This document shows, piece after piece, positions 23,391 through 35,683 of a stretch of 64,000 bases of DNA. The notes under the pieces are model-generated. The model was not told the origin of the DNA and made no database searches. It saw only the letters and a list, made by a program, of their open reading frames with translations. Source of the DNA: Siniperca chuatsi (Eukaryota; Chordata; Actinopteri; Centrarchiformes; Sinipercidae); assembly GCF_020085105.1 (NCBI RefSeq), contig NC_058045.1:17780333-17844332 (forward strand), given 5' to 3'. Within the stretch, counting starts at the first letter, position 1. Each line of letters starts with the position of its first letter. The translations under genes were made by a program, and so were the position numbers.

Positions 23391-24780
23391 TTTTAAAGAG
23401 ATAGTATCCGTTTATATGCGGTCAGACATATACAATACACGTAAATACTATATATTCTCTATTCAAATAGCTACAGTATGTATGTCTATTAGTATGGTTA
23501 TTAATGTGTATTCATGTCATTTAGAGCGTGTCAAATCACAATAAAGGCACACTGTAATCACCACAGGGTAGCCCTATCACTACCATTACGATTTGATTAA
23601 CAGGTATTTTAATAAATGGACTAACACGAGATAACAAATTAACCAAATGTTTTGTGATGCTATCTTTAGAGTAGTGAAGTAGGCCTATATTTCCAATTAT
23701 AAAACACACAACATGTTTGAATTTTTCCCCGACATGGTACCTCATACCTCAATTATATTGTGAGTATAGGCTACTTAAAATTAATATGGTCGGGGGAAAA
23801 AAGAAGAAAACAAAAGAAAATACACAAACACACTCACAACAAAAGGCCAAGGATTTAAATGATGGTACCCACACTCACACAACTGACATATGGCCTCACA
23901 TTTAGTACATATACAGTAGTTCAGTTTAGTAATAAAGTTTAAAGTGCACACTAATTAGTGGCAAATCTATGTCTAATGTGTGCAGGTGTAAGCTGTTTGA
24001 CAAAAGTAACTTTTGAGGTGCATGTGTTAATGATTGCGTAGTGATAAATAATGACAAAGTTACTTTTTACATTCAGCACCTAACCCTTACTTTATACCAA
24101 TCAAAACATTTTTAAAAGTCTGGTAAATCTTATCAAAATATTATAACAGTCTATTACCAGTAACAACAAACCACAAGCAGTCAGTACAGCAATCAAGTGC
24201 TACTGGCGCCCCCCAGTGGTAACTGGAACTTCAGAACAAAATCAGATGTTACATAATACAATGTAATCCTTATTTGCTACTTTATGTCATGGGGTTATGT
24301 GTATCCTGGCTGTGAATAATCCGACAGGGATTTGACAGTCAAAAATTGGTCAGAAGAAAACTCTAGAATACAGGCCTACCTAAACCAAAACCGTTGTTTG
24401 ATAATATCCTAGAAACAAAGAGAGAACACCGTGTTGCAGCTGGCCAGTTGAAAAGGGGGTCAATTAAATGAAGTCCTTTTTGTGTACATCTAAAAAGGTA
24501 AATGCTATGATAGGATTACAATTCTTAAACTGAGCAATGGAATACAATGCATTTTCTATATTTAACTTCTAAATAAACCTAACATTTTTTCATGCGATGT
24601 TGAAATTTAAAGGCTAAACAGATTCGAATTGAAATGGTAGTTTCAAATTGATAATATGTGATACAATTTGTTAATGACAGGAGGGAGTCGTAAACTCTCA
24701 TTCCGTAAATAATTGAGTGTTCATCCTCCTCCTCCTCCTCCTCGTCATCATCAGATCATACTGTCATGCTGCATCCTTGG
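23391..24780. other. Intergenic region between the phrf1 and mir210 promoters
   Basis: The two genes are divergent. No coding feature is recognised. A (CCT)n run at about 24724-24746 is a simple repeat. Confidence 0.5.
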
Positions 24781-24787
24781 TACGTGC
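24781..24787 (+). promoter_or_regulatory. Candidate hypoxia-response element 1 upstream of mir210
   Basis: TACGTGC, an optimal HIF core (RCGTG), is followed at once by CACAG, the known HIF ancillary word. It lies about 1.2 kb upstream of the miR-210 hairpin and about 500 bp upstream of the proposed host transcript start. miR-210 is the classic HIF-1 target microRNA in vertebrates. Function here is inference. Confidence 0.45.
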
Positions 24788-25033
24788 ACAGCCACACTCT
24801 GCTCATGGCAACACTGTACACAAGTAAGCCGAGTTCAACCACTTCACACTGTGGGGGTGGGGGCGTCCTTTGTCAAACCGGCTTAAAGTACACTTACTTC
24901 CTCCAGTAGCAGCTGGCGCATCACATGGCGTCTATTTAAGGGAAAAGAAACTTATGTCGCATTGATGTTTGCAATAAATAATCGGTCAGGACAGGAAACT
25001 GTTAACACGGTAATGGTTCATTCCTAATGTACG

Positions 25034-25038
25034 ACGTG
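25034..25038 (+). promoter_or_regulatory. Candidate hypoxia-response element 2 upstream of mir210
   Basis: An ACGTG core (GACGTGCAG) sits in a locally CpG-rich patch at 25020-25060. An inverted CCAAT box (ATTGG) is at 25178-25182. Together with element 1 this suggests a HIF-responsive promoter for the + strand mir210 transcript. Confidence 0.4.
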
Positions 25039-25289
25039 CAGAACTGAACGCGCCGCACCCCAACTATAACTCTAAAAGTCAACCGAACTTGCTGGACACA
25101 TAAAACACACCTCCCAGAGATTTATATTTGTCGATTATGTATGGAGGGTGGGTCATTCAACTCCAATGAGGCAGCCTATTGGCTGTGCATAATGTCAGTT
25201 TCTTTTCAATTTGCATAACCAGGTCGGGTTGCAGATGCAGGGGAGTGGGCAGGGTAGGGGAAGAGCAAGTGAACTGAACTTCTGCGTCG

Positions 25290-26332
25290 GTGTAGACTAT
25301 ACTGTAGACTTAAAATGCACCTAACTTTAATCATGCACTGTGATTTCTTTTAGAGAAAAAACAATTTGGATGTTTGGAGAGATGTCAGACAGGCTTCTGT
25401 CGGCGAAAATGAAAGATTCTTTCTTTTAAAATTAATCCAAAAGAAAACTTGGGACTGGTAAGTAGCTCCCTTTATCTGCCACTATTCTTTATTCTGTCTA
25501 TATGGTATGGATGAATAGGCTACATCCAATGTATCATTAGGTGTAATTTCTCTATACATTTCTTTGTCAGATGTAGCCTGATTATTAATTCTTTTGGAAC
25601 TTTTTCATGGCAATTGAAATTGAAAGCAATATATTTAGGTAGCCAAATACATACATCGTGGACTGGAAGCCAGCCATAAGTTCTAATTCTCTAGTACAGT
25701 TTGTTACAGTGTTGGGGTAATAGAGGATTTAGGATATTTATTTTATATTGTATTTTATATTAATTATTTTAATTGAATTGTTATATAATTTTGTGTTGTG
25801 TAGATTCATTTAAATAATGTTTTTTTCTAAGTAGGATTAAGTGATGTGAACAGATAAAGATACACCACTAATCTCCACTCTTCATGTTGACTTTGTTTTA
25901 TTACTGTTTCATTACACAGCCTTCAGACACAGTCTTTGCTTCTCCACAGATTGTGTGTGTTTATGGTTCTCAATATAATGTCTGAGATCTAAAAGCAGGT
26001 AAGCCACTGACTAACGCACATTGCGCCAGTTGTCAATTCCACTGTGCGTGTGACAGCGGCTAACCTGGTTTTGGGAATACATCTTTGGCACGTCCAAGAC
26101 CAGCCACAGCCGGACCAGACAGACACCTATCTACAAGCAGTCCTTGATCATGTCCCGTGCACATTGCTGGGACAGGCCTTGCTCAACATGACTGCACTCC
26201 CAGCAGTCTCCATGTGTACTGTAGCCTACTTCCTCCTATGTTCTCATACTGTCCCTAATTTAGGGCCAGTAGCTTTTGCATTGCCTTCTATGGAGGCGAC
26301 CTCTCTAATGCCACCTACTGTCAAGACAATTG
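25290..26332 (+). ncRNA. Probable spliced mir210 host transcript
   Basis: Splice motifs suggest three exons: about 25290-25457 (ending CTG/GTAAGT), 25950-25998 (after TTCTCCACAG, ending CAG/GTAAGC) and 26264-26332 (after CCTAATTTAG, ending TTG/GTGAGT). The miR-210 hairpin would lie in the 265-bp intron 25999-26263, directly after the second donor. There is no sustained coding frame. Human miR-210 also comes from a non-coding host RNA. The exons are inferred from motifs and the transcript is not proven. Confidence 0.35.
25996..26075 (+). ncRNA. mir210: miR-210 precursor hairpin
   Basis: The 3p arm at 26042-26063 begins CTGTGCGTGTGACAGCGG, identical to vertebrate miR-210-3p, and ends CTAA as in fish. 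The 5p arm at 26002-26023 reads AGCCACTGACTAACGCAC and onward, the fish miR-210-5p form. By eye the arms pair as a long stem with a few mismatches and an 18-nt loop region (26024-26041). miR-210 is the hypoxia-induced microRNA that targets iron-sulfur cluster scaffold and mitochondrial genes. Its place between phrf1 and rassf7 matches the human locus. The hairpin base overlaps a consensus 5' splice site (CAG/GTAAGC at 25996-26001). Confidence 0.96.
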
Positions 26333-26339
26333 GTGAGTG

Positions 26340-28650
26340 TTTTGTTTCAGTTACTGTTTCATCTGTCTGGTTTAGACATGATAATCATCATCATACTCAC
26401 TGGTTCCCAATCTGAGGTTAGGGGCCCTCCAGGGGTTCTTGAAGATGTTCCTGGGAGCTCTCCAGCAAAAATGAGCATTACTATAACACTGAACTTGGTT
26501 TTAGAACAAAATGGATAATTATGTAGTAATGAGTCCTCCCGTTTACACTAGTAGAGGCAGTTTTCCAGCTATTTACTAAATCTTGAAGCAAATCTTGAGT
26601 TGCAAGTAAGAAAATCCAAATCAATTGTAGCCATACATTATGTACCATGTAGTCAGTCATGTTTGTAAAAAGCAGTGAGAAGTAAAATTTCTATTCAAAT
26701 CAATTGTATCATGTATCTTACTTTCTGTTTCACCATGGAATGCATTTCCTGGTATCAGTGAGGATGTTTTATTCCCATCGGTGCATACTGACTCATCGTG
26801 ACACAGTGGAATAGATAAGTGCAGTATGTAAGACTCATTAACTTGTGACCCCATTCATCATAATGTGGACGTGCAGATGCTCACTTGTCCACAAGGAGGT
26901 TCTTTTCCAGACACCCACCGCCTGTAATAAATACGTATCGATCAGTCAAACATTCAGTTTTGCGACCCCTTTTACATTCATCCAAAACCATTCCAAAGTG
27001 GAATTGGATAGGGTTCATGTGGAGTGCCATTGTATGAGCAAAAATAATTCCCTTGGTTAAGTGTTCTGAAACATCATCATAATCTGTTAATGTCCCGTTT
27101 ATGAGATTGGAGTCCTCTGGGTTTAGATATGAAGTGAGTGAGGTTGGATATATTTCACTTTGCATGTAGGATAATGGAAAAAAAAACATGTACAACATTG
27201 ACCTGAGGTCATTGGAAAACAAAACCTGAGATCTGAAGGGTCCACAAGTAATGCATTGATTTTCAGAAATATAACTTTATTTCTACATCAGTAGGCATCA
27301 CATTAGGCATCACATGACCTAGCATTAAATACTCCATTATTTTCAATGTGAATGTAGTAGGTGGGAAATACAAAGAGAAAGACTTGGTATTTTGACTTAA
27401 GGTGTATGTGCAGTATCCTTCATGTCCACAGGTAGGCGTCAGCGTTGCACCATGCTGTGGGCTTGTCCAGACAGTGAACGAAACAAGGATTTGGAGCTTA
27501 TCTAACCCTTGCCAAGCCAGACAGCTCTAAATCTTCTCAGTGAAATCCAATTCTGCATAATTAATCATAATATCTACCTCCTTACTTCCAAACACATGGT
27601 CAAGACCTAACAAAATTGGCATAAAGTGGAAACAATTAATTTAAAAAAAAAAAGAAGTATATTTTTCATGAAAGTTTTTGATATCCATTCATGTATATAT
27701 GGAAATGGAAAGAAAATACGTGCATGCTTGGGATTTTACCTGGCAAGCATCAGCAGATGAGAGTATTTATAGAAATCCACAGGGTTTCAGTCAGGGGTTA
27801 GCCAAAGCACTAGGGAAGATCAAGTCACTGTGTGTGTGACAGCCAGCATATTTACGCTCTAGGGTAAACAAACAGGAAAGGGGTGGAGGACTAAAGTGTT
27901 GTACAGAAGTCCAGTTGTGCAACTGTGTGTTTATCCTATAATGCCAGGGCAATCACAAATGACAGAATATAAGAAAACAATGAGTCGTTTTGTTGTCAGT
28001 AAATTTAAGAGAGATAGAGAGAACATACATCGACTCAGAGGGATAAAGTCACTTAGATGTCCTCTGGTGCTAAAAAAAAAAGACACTATTCATTATACTA
28101 GTAGCATGAACACACAATGAACTTCAAAACTATCAACAAGGTACATTTACAACTAAATAGATTGATAGTCGGCTTTCTCAAATGGTCACAGTGCCCTTGT
28201 GCCTTTATGATCACATGTCTTGTAGATATACTGTGTTACATCACCCATAACAGCAGCAGCTGTGATGCCAGGATGTTTGCCACATTTCCCTCTGCTCCCA
28301 TGGATGCACTTTATGAACTTTCAATCAGCCACCTTTGAATACCAGCTTTAAAATACCCAGAAATGGTTGCACATCACAGGACCCATTGTACCGTAAGCAA
28401 TGAGAAGAGCATGCATATTTCATTGCCTATAATATATTCATAATGCATTTCACATTGGAGCTTCATGGCACTGTAATTTTTAGAAAGTGTACACTGGTGT
28501 GTTAATTATTTACTGCAGGTTATTCCAGATTCACCGCTCCCCCGCTTCTAGTTACTGTAGTTACAAGGATGATTATAATAAAATGTGATTCCATAAACAG
28601 TGTATTAAGAAAAACAATCACTCAACAAAAGATTATCTAAAACACAATGC
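26340..28650. other. Intergenic region between mir210 and the rassf7 3' end
   Basis: No gene is recognised. A 113-codon - strand ORF at 26881-27222 has a faint NPI-type resemblance to a transposase relic, which I do not assert. Confidence 0.4.
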
Positions 28651-28655
28651 ACATT

Positions 28656-28661
28656 TTTATT
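28656..28661 (-). promoter_or_regulatory. Candidate poly(A) signal of rassf7
   Basis: AATAAA on the - strand, about 1.9 kb after the rassf7 stop codon. I noticed no closer perfect AATAAA, so the 3' UTR is probably long (about 28.65-30.56 kb); a variant hexamer nearer the stop is possible. Confidence 0.35.
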
Positions 28662-30561
28662 ATATTTAAATACACAGTAATAGTAATAATTGCTCTAGGT
28701 AAAAGGTTTCTAAATTATTTTACATTTCATACAGATACTTTGCAGTGTTTACAGTAGCAAAACTGTAAATATATTTGTCTTATGTATATACAGTATGTAT
28801 ATCATGGTAGATTAAATAATGACAAGAGTTACAAAGAAAGGGGTCAAATTAGAGATGACGGTGACAGAACAGTGAACAAGTTTCCCTTGGCCCTGCGGTC
28901 CATGTTTTATCTCCATGACGACTCTTGGGATGTCAGGACTGCAAGACACACAAAAATAAGAGTAGGGATGATGATCCCTTTGTTTGGAAAACATTTTTCA
29001 GCTACGACACAGCAGGAGAGACCTGGGTCAATCAAGATAATCACACATGCCTATGAGAAGCACAAGCCGACACAAGAGCAGTCATTGGGTTAATTCCATT
29101 ACCCGCACAGGTTGTGTGGACTCTTGTAGTCAGAGTAGCATTTTTGGGACAGAATTGGTTTCAAGCATGTTTCTATAACAAGCACTGAGATGTCTGTAGT
29201 TTCCAAAGCAAGGAGCGGTTGTATAATCCCACACAGGAAACACCAAGTAAGGAGAGAGTGCACACTCAAACACACATCACTTTGACCTGTCAGCATAATA
29301 GACAGACATATAATAAAATGCTAAGTGCTATGATAAAGTAAATATTGGTTTAGGTGGTTTGGATGGTTATTTGTGGATAACAGTAATGAAGACGGCAAAA
29401 GCTGGAAACAACAGATTTCCTTGTTTGCTAGATTTTTGTTATTAGGACTTGAGTAAGTAAGCTCATCCTAAATCTACAGTACACCGAGGCACATTGCAAG
29501 TTATGACAGGTCAAATGTTAGGTGTGATGACAGTAAAAGAACCAGGCGCATCAGTCCCAATAGAGGAAAAGAATGATATCTTAATATACCGTGGCCCTGT
29601 GGCACTACTTTTGAAATGTATTCCTTCTTTTAGCATGGAGCTTGACAAAAATAGACTGGCAAAAGCTATAAGCTTCCTAAAATTAGTTGCACTGTCTTCA
29701 GGCAGAGCAGAAAGAGAACAGAAAGATACGTTTCTCTGTAGGCAAACAAGGGCCAAGGCTTCACACGGGAAGAGAATGGGGCAGTGCAATACATTTTGCA
29801 GAGCCCTCCGTGAAAGGCTCTTGCTCTTTGGAAGTCAAGCGTCACCAAAGTACAAGGCATTGTATAGATACACCCCCCTCACATATAAATAGTATCCATA
29901 CATACAAGGCAAACTGAAAGGACATTGGTGTCATATCTTTCCATGTCACAGTATAAAAACAGCGCTACAATCAGAATGTCTGCTACAGTCATTCTCTGTG
30001 CGATCGATGCGTTACATGGAGATACGGTGAAAAGCAGTGTCAGCAGACGATTGTTGACTTGAGGGTGGGAAGGCCACTCTGCATTACAGAGGGGGAATTA
30101 GGAGCAAGTTCCCAGATACATTAACGTATAAGTATAACAAAAGCAGCTACTGTTAGTCCAGAAGCAAACAGTGAGAGAGGAGGAGGGCGGGGAGTAGAGA
30201 CAACATGAAAGAAAAAGAAAGACCCAGAGAATTAAAGCATACAGGGATATGTGAGAAAATGGAAGGAGGAATGTGGAAGATTAAGTCAACTGTAAAAAGT
30301 TAGGGACAGGAATCAGCAGAAGACTGAGAGTTAGGCGCAGAAGAGAAGTCGTTCAGCTTTTAAAAGTGGAGCACAGAGAAGCTGCTGAGAAGTAGCAGGG
30401 GCCTCCACCATACAGATGCTTCCACTACCCAACCTCAAAAACAGCTGCCTTAAACCCAATCAAGCTGGGGTAGAAAGTTTGGGGGCAAGGGGCTCTGGGA
30501 CCAGGGGACGGGCAGGGCAGGAGAGGAGCAGAGCAGGATGGACTTGGGAAGCAGCAGAGTC

Positions 30562-31668
30562 TCACACATACACACCCTCAGGGTTGAGACTGGACACTAG
30601 AGGGTTTTGTAGGTTGCGTGGATGTCCCAGGAACTGTTTGGCAGTGGGGCGAGGCGGTGATTCCACTGGAGTTACACTGTGGCCTGACGGAGAGTAAGAA
30701 ATATGTTTAGCGGGCAAGTCATTTGATTTTAAACAGCCAAGTATACTATGTTGATTTTTAATATTTATTTTTGGTTCCATACTTCCATTACTGTATCCAT
30801 CCTGCAGAAGATGTGCTAGTTCTAACTGCTCCAGTTGCTCCTGAAGCTCTGTGCGTGAGTGGGTGTGCGCTGGCAGGACACCTGTCTGTTGAATAAACTG
30901 CTGCAGGTTACACTGCCTCAGCTCCTTATTCAGCTCTTCCAGCTCCTCCTGTTTGGCCTGAGATTGAAAAGAACATGGATCAGTGAGGAAAACAAAGGAC
31001 GATTGAGAGCTCACATCAGTCAGCGCTGACTCACTGAACACTCTCACCTTGTTTGCCTGTAAAGTGGGCGCAGCATAAAGAAATGGGATGAGCGAAACAT
31101 GTCTGTTAATCAGAATATATAATTCTGTTCTTAAATGATAGCTGTGATAATAACACACCAACAGCAGAATGTATTAATGTAGAGGCAGGACTACTGTATT
31201 TTGTCTTTAGGTCACATTATTGCTACTGTAAATGCCAAGTATCTTTTCACCATGGGGGGGCAGCAGAGTCTACAAGTCTAGTCTCAAATCACTGATGAAG
31301 ACTATTTGTATCACCTATCAGCCATCATCAGAACATTCAGTTCCACAAATACCATAAACATTTTTCTGATTCCGTCAGATTCCAGCAGACCTGAGGCATA
31401 CCTCTAGATGGATACATGGCTGCTGCATTTCAAAGTTGTCTTAATGCCAGGGGGGAAAGATATTCATCTGCTCCAATAATTGAAAACGCAGAGTTCAGAG
31501 ATCCTCCATCGAGAAAAATGGCATCACTTTTGCGCCCACAGATTAAACAGTGATGCACACAAACAGGCCAGTCAATCAGTCTTAATTGACTATCCATTTG
31601 TGCTTAATCAATATATCTGGACACAGCACAGGGAGCAGCAGCAGTATGCTATAGCCCCCAACCCCAGT

Positions 31669-31711
<43 letters not shown>

Positions 31712-34700
31712 TAATGTTGGACTGAGATAGCCTGCTGAGGCAGTTCACACCTGCAGGTCTGCCTCCATCAGCCTAATGACATGAATGCTGTGCTCATCAC
31801 CACCAACACTTAAACACTCAGCTGGCAACCTCGACCAATCAGCTGAGTGATGGCTGACACAGCCAGACATACACACCTTTCCATTACTAGGGATTGAGCT
31901 TTATTATACTTTATCATGTTACCAGCATTAACATGTAATTTACAGGAAATAAAAGCATCTTATTTCTTCCAGGCGATAACTGCCTGGGTGGCAAAATGCC
32001 TCTGTGGTTACTTTTGGTTGGTTGTTTTGCATGTTATGACATGGTGGTACATGTTATACCACTGTGTATGAAAAAAAACCAAAAGCCTAATACCTCTGTT
32101 CTGCAGCAGGATGCTTTCTATATAATTGGCAAATTGATCATGACACAGTCCCTCTCTGTTCCATCAATCGGGCACTAAATCTGCACAGTTCACCCCCAGA
32201 GTCAGAAACATTCCCACCATCAGTTTTGCAGCCAGTTTGCTATTTGTTACATGGAGCTCAGTGGATTGGGAATGGGACAACAGTCTTTCAGTCTGGATGG
32301 TCCTTGCTAATGAAAATATGGGAACACTAGACTACAAATGCTTTCAGTGTGCTCTATTTCCTTGTGACAAAACATTCAAAACACCATCTACCATACTACA
32401 ATAAAAGAGGAATTTAATTTTCTTCACTTCCCTGGAAATAGTCAGAATGAGCTCCATGAAGTGGATACCCGAGTCTCAGGTTTCATGTGGATTATGAGGA
32501 AACTCGAGTTTCCCTTCAAACTGGGTTGGGCTTTTATTGATACAGCCGCGTCTATGACAACCACCAAAAGTAAACAAACAGTGACACCACAAACTTCAAT
32601 AAGTTGAAGCTGAGTAGATCCAATAAAAGGGGCTTTTGTTCTACAAATCAATCCTCTTTAATCTCTTTTTCCATACACAGGGTACAAGAATATGTAGATA
32701 CTGGCAATGTAATATAAACACCATTGGTAACCACATGTCCAGAACATGCATACAAGATGACACCCTGCCAAACCAGTTCAGCTAGACTTTAAATAGTTCT
32801 TCAGACAATAAAACATTTTCATACAAGGTAGGATATGTGTATACAGCAGTCATGTCATCGTAATTTATTGGATAATTATTTGTATATCAAAATGCCACAA
32901 TAAATCATGTTTTAGTATTCAGTATTCTTTTTCCTTTTTATAAGTGTCTCTGCACTGTTTTTTTTGTCTGCTGCAGTATGCAGGTAGGAGAGGGATACAG
33001 TTTTACAGTATAGCTAGAAGGGGGTCTGTGCTACATCCCTCAAATTATTTGTGAAAGGATTTACAGCCCTTTCTCCAGAACTGTGACCTCTCTCCTTACC
33101 TGCAGCAGAGACTCTGCCTTCCCCAGAGCCTTGTCAGTCTGAGATAGCTGCTCCCCCAGCTCTTTTCCGTGATTTTCCTGGCTCTGAAGCTCTGCTGTCA
33201 CAGCATCGAGGGACTCCTCAGGTCTGTTGGCTTTCCTTTCCGCCTGGCTTTCCCGCTGGATCTCTTGCTCCAGCTGAGCAGAGCGAACAGAGAAGTCGTG
33301 GAGCCGCCGTCCACAGTCGTCTAGCTTGGCATGGAGCTCCCCCAGCTTCCTCCTCATTCCTCGCTCCCTCTCCCTCTCTGCCTGAAGCTCCTCCTCCCAG
33401 TACTGCTCGTGGGCAAGCTCGGCCTGGTTCCTCAGCATCGCTTGCTCCAGAGCGTCCATCTCTTCTTGCAAGCGAGTGTCAGAAACTGGTGACGGACATG
33501 GAGATGGGTAGCGACGCTCACAGGTATGTGACTCCCTCTCTAGGGTTTCTAGCTGGGCCTCGATAGCTCTCAGTCTCTCCTGTTGCTGAAGAACCTTCCT
33601 AAAGACCTCCTCTTTGGATGGGCCTATAGGTGGTGAGGGAGAGGGGGATGGCACATGAGAGGATACAGGGCTGGGGGAAGGGGAGGGGGAGGCTCTTTGC
33701 TCTGGAGAGTCCCGAGGAGACCTCTTAAACTGTTTGGTTCTAGGAGAGGTGGATGGCCCCAGGTTGAAGGTGAGTGCTTTCTTAGGCTGGCTGCGTTTCA
33801 AAGGCTCTGGCTCAGGATGCTTGGGCAGTGGGAGGGGAGTTGGTCCGTCTTGTTTTGAGCTGGGTGCATCACTGCTGCTAGGACCAGTACGGCGCAGGAA
33901 GAACTGAACTTCACTGCCATGTTGGCCTAACTTAGCCAGAGACTCCAGAGGCCTATCTGTGGCCAATAGCTGCCTCTCCGTATCCCTAAGACGCTGGATC
34001 AGAACATAACGGCCCGTCTGACCTGCGGACGGAGAGAGACAGAGTGTGAGTACAAAGACATACACCTACAAACTAAAATACAACACAGACCACCTTGCCT
34101 AAAACAACACCATATCAAATTGAAGAAGCTACATGACACTTTGGTTTGATAAAAACTTTTAAAAAATTATATAAATCAGTCGAGAATGTTGATGAGATAC
34201 TTGTGAAAGACCTTTCATCTCTTTCAGTGTACTTAAGGCAGTTGGTTTGACTCCTCCCACTCCTTATACAAGAGTAATGCTAAGTGAACAAATGACATCA
34301 GACCATTATGATGATGCTGATACCTCTAAATCCCTGCCTCTGAGGATTGGAATAAAAGGCTGCAGTGTAAGACTTGCACAACATGTAAAAAATGTTCAAA
34401 TAAACTGAAGTTTCCACAAGGACCTTGAAATTAGGACAAACCCTCCCTAATGACTTGGCAGGCAGCTCACTCATGGAAGGAGGAGAGTGCTAAATCTGGA
34501 GTTATGTTGTTCATCGCTGATGCAGCGTATGGCTTGACTAAAGCCAGAGGATACAGGGACAGAGAGCCGGCTCAAATCCAAATTGACCCCCTGACAATCC
34601 AGAAGAGTACTCGAATTGGGTCAGTGGAGAATGAAAAGGTGAGTGCAGAACCAGAATGCTGCAACCTTGCCATGTACAAGTACTCTTGTTTTGTCTGCAT

Positions 34701-34959
34701 CAAATTCTCACTGAAAGGCTGTTATCTAATCACTTCAGGCCTTTAGTTAAACTGTCAAGCAGACAAACAAGGTGCCAAATAACATCAGCCTGGAAACTGG
34801 TATCACAACATGTAGACACAATGATTTGATAGCAGAAAAGAGTTTGAGGTACTCACCAATGGCCTGGGCCAGAGCAATGACCACGTCCTGGCACGACGTC
34901 TCCTCAGACAGGCCGCATACAACCCGCACTACTCCGTCCACCCACACTTTGAGCTCCAT
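30562..34959 (-). CDS. rassf7: Ras association domain-containing protein 7, 3 coding exons, about 473 aa
   Basis: An N-terminal RASSF-family protein with a Ras-association domain at the N-terminus and no SARAH domain; family members act at microtubules in mitosis and in JNK/apoptosis control. Exons: 34959-34857, 34022-33100, 30957-30562. Phases close (1422 nt). Residues 1-81 form the RA domain (start [17 protein letters not shown], end VQFFLRRTG). Residues 82-165 are Pro/Ser-rich with SPSPSP repeats. Residues about 165-340 form a Glu/Gln/Arg-rich coiled coil. Residues 343-390 hold the conserved [14 protein letters not shown]. The ATG directly follows a strong acceptor (CCTGGTCCCAG), so the 5' UTR lies in an upstream exon, probably near 49.4 kb. 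A possible 9-nt in-frame microexon at 31048-31056 would add Ala-Asn-Lys. Rassf8 is the main alternative by sequence. The phrf1-mir210 linkage favours rassf7. Confidence 0.88.
31672..31708. repeat. (TG)n microsatellite in a rassf7 intron
   Basis: An uninterrupted TG run of about 18 units. Confidence 0.95.
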
Positions 34960-35644
34960 CTGGGACCAGGCAGGACGGGGTGAAGGGTAAGATGGTCTTA
35001 AAAACAGATCACTTCAGCTTGGGTTGACTCAACTTAACACTGCATGGCACTGACTCTGAAAGACAAGAACAGGGAGACATGTTAGAGGTGTGTTGATATG
35101 AACAGACTTTTGTGAATGTAGAAACAATGGCGAGCTACTGGGGGTAACAAAAACCACACCAATTTTTTAAAGGCTTCACTGAGTTGTGGATCATGATGTC
35201 ATCTTACCCCAACATATCACACAACTTCTTGCTAACCTAAACACACTGGAAGCTGTCATATACATAGCACCCTCACTTGTTAATCATTTTGTTTGTTTCT
35301 ACACCAAACAGTACTGACATCAAAAATGTACTGTGCTGAGTGAGAGCATCATTGAATTGTAAATTTCAAGACCAGCAGCCGAGGGGTAGAGCAGTGTAGC
35401 ATTTTGTTAAGTTCCTAGTGGTTAGTTAAGAGCCCCAGCAGTATCTTGTGGACCTGGGAGCATAAATGCCAATCTGTAACCCAATTAAACGCTCGGCTGC
35501 CCTCCTTCAAAGCCGTTATGATAGCTTACTGCCGAGGGGAACGGACAGGGAAAGTGGAGCAACTCAAGTGTGTCTATGTTTGGGAGAGGGTGTTTGTGCG
35601 GGTAGAAATACATATAAACATAGCAGGAGAGACAGAATAAGTGG

Positions 35645-35648
<4 letters not shown>

Positions 35649-35680
<32 letters not shown>
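35649..35680. repeat. (GT)n microsatellite
   Basis: About 16 uninterrupted GT units in the inferred rassf7 first intron. Confidence 0.95.

Positions 35681-35683
<3 letters not shown>

Noticed and set aside
24724-24760. (CCT)n tract that could encode an acidic run on the - strand, like phrf1 exon 2
   Set aside because: No open frame or splice sites around it. It is a simple repeat upstream of mir210.
26044-26415. 123-codon + frame overlapping miR-210
   Set aside because: It begins at GTG inside the mature miR-210-3p, has no domain and crosses inferred splice sites. The conserved feature here is the hairpin.
26881-27222. 113-codon - strand ORF with an NPI-like motif, possible transposase relic
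   Set aside because: The resemblance is one short motif without the DDE context or flanking inverted repeats, so it is not supported.
30562-34959. Assignment of this gene as rassf8
   Set aside because: The C-terminal LQQFIQQTG motif is shared in the family, but linkage to phrf1 and mir210 matches RASSF7.
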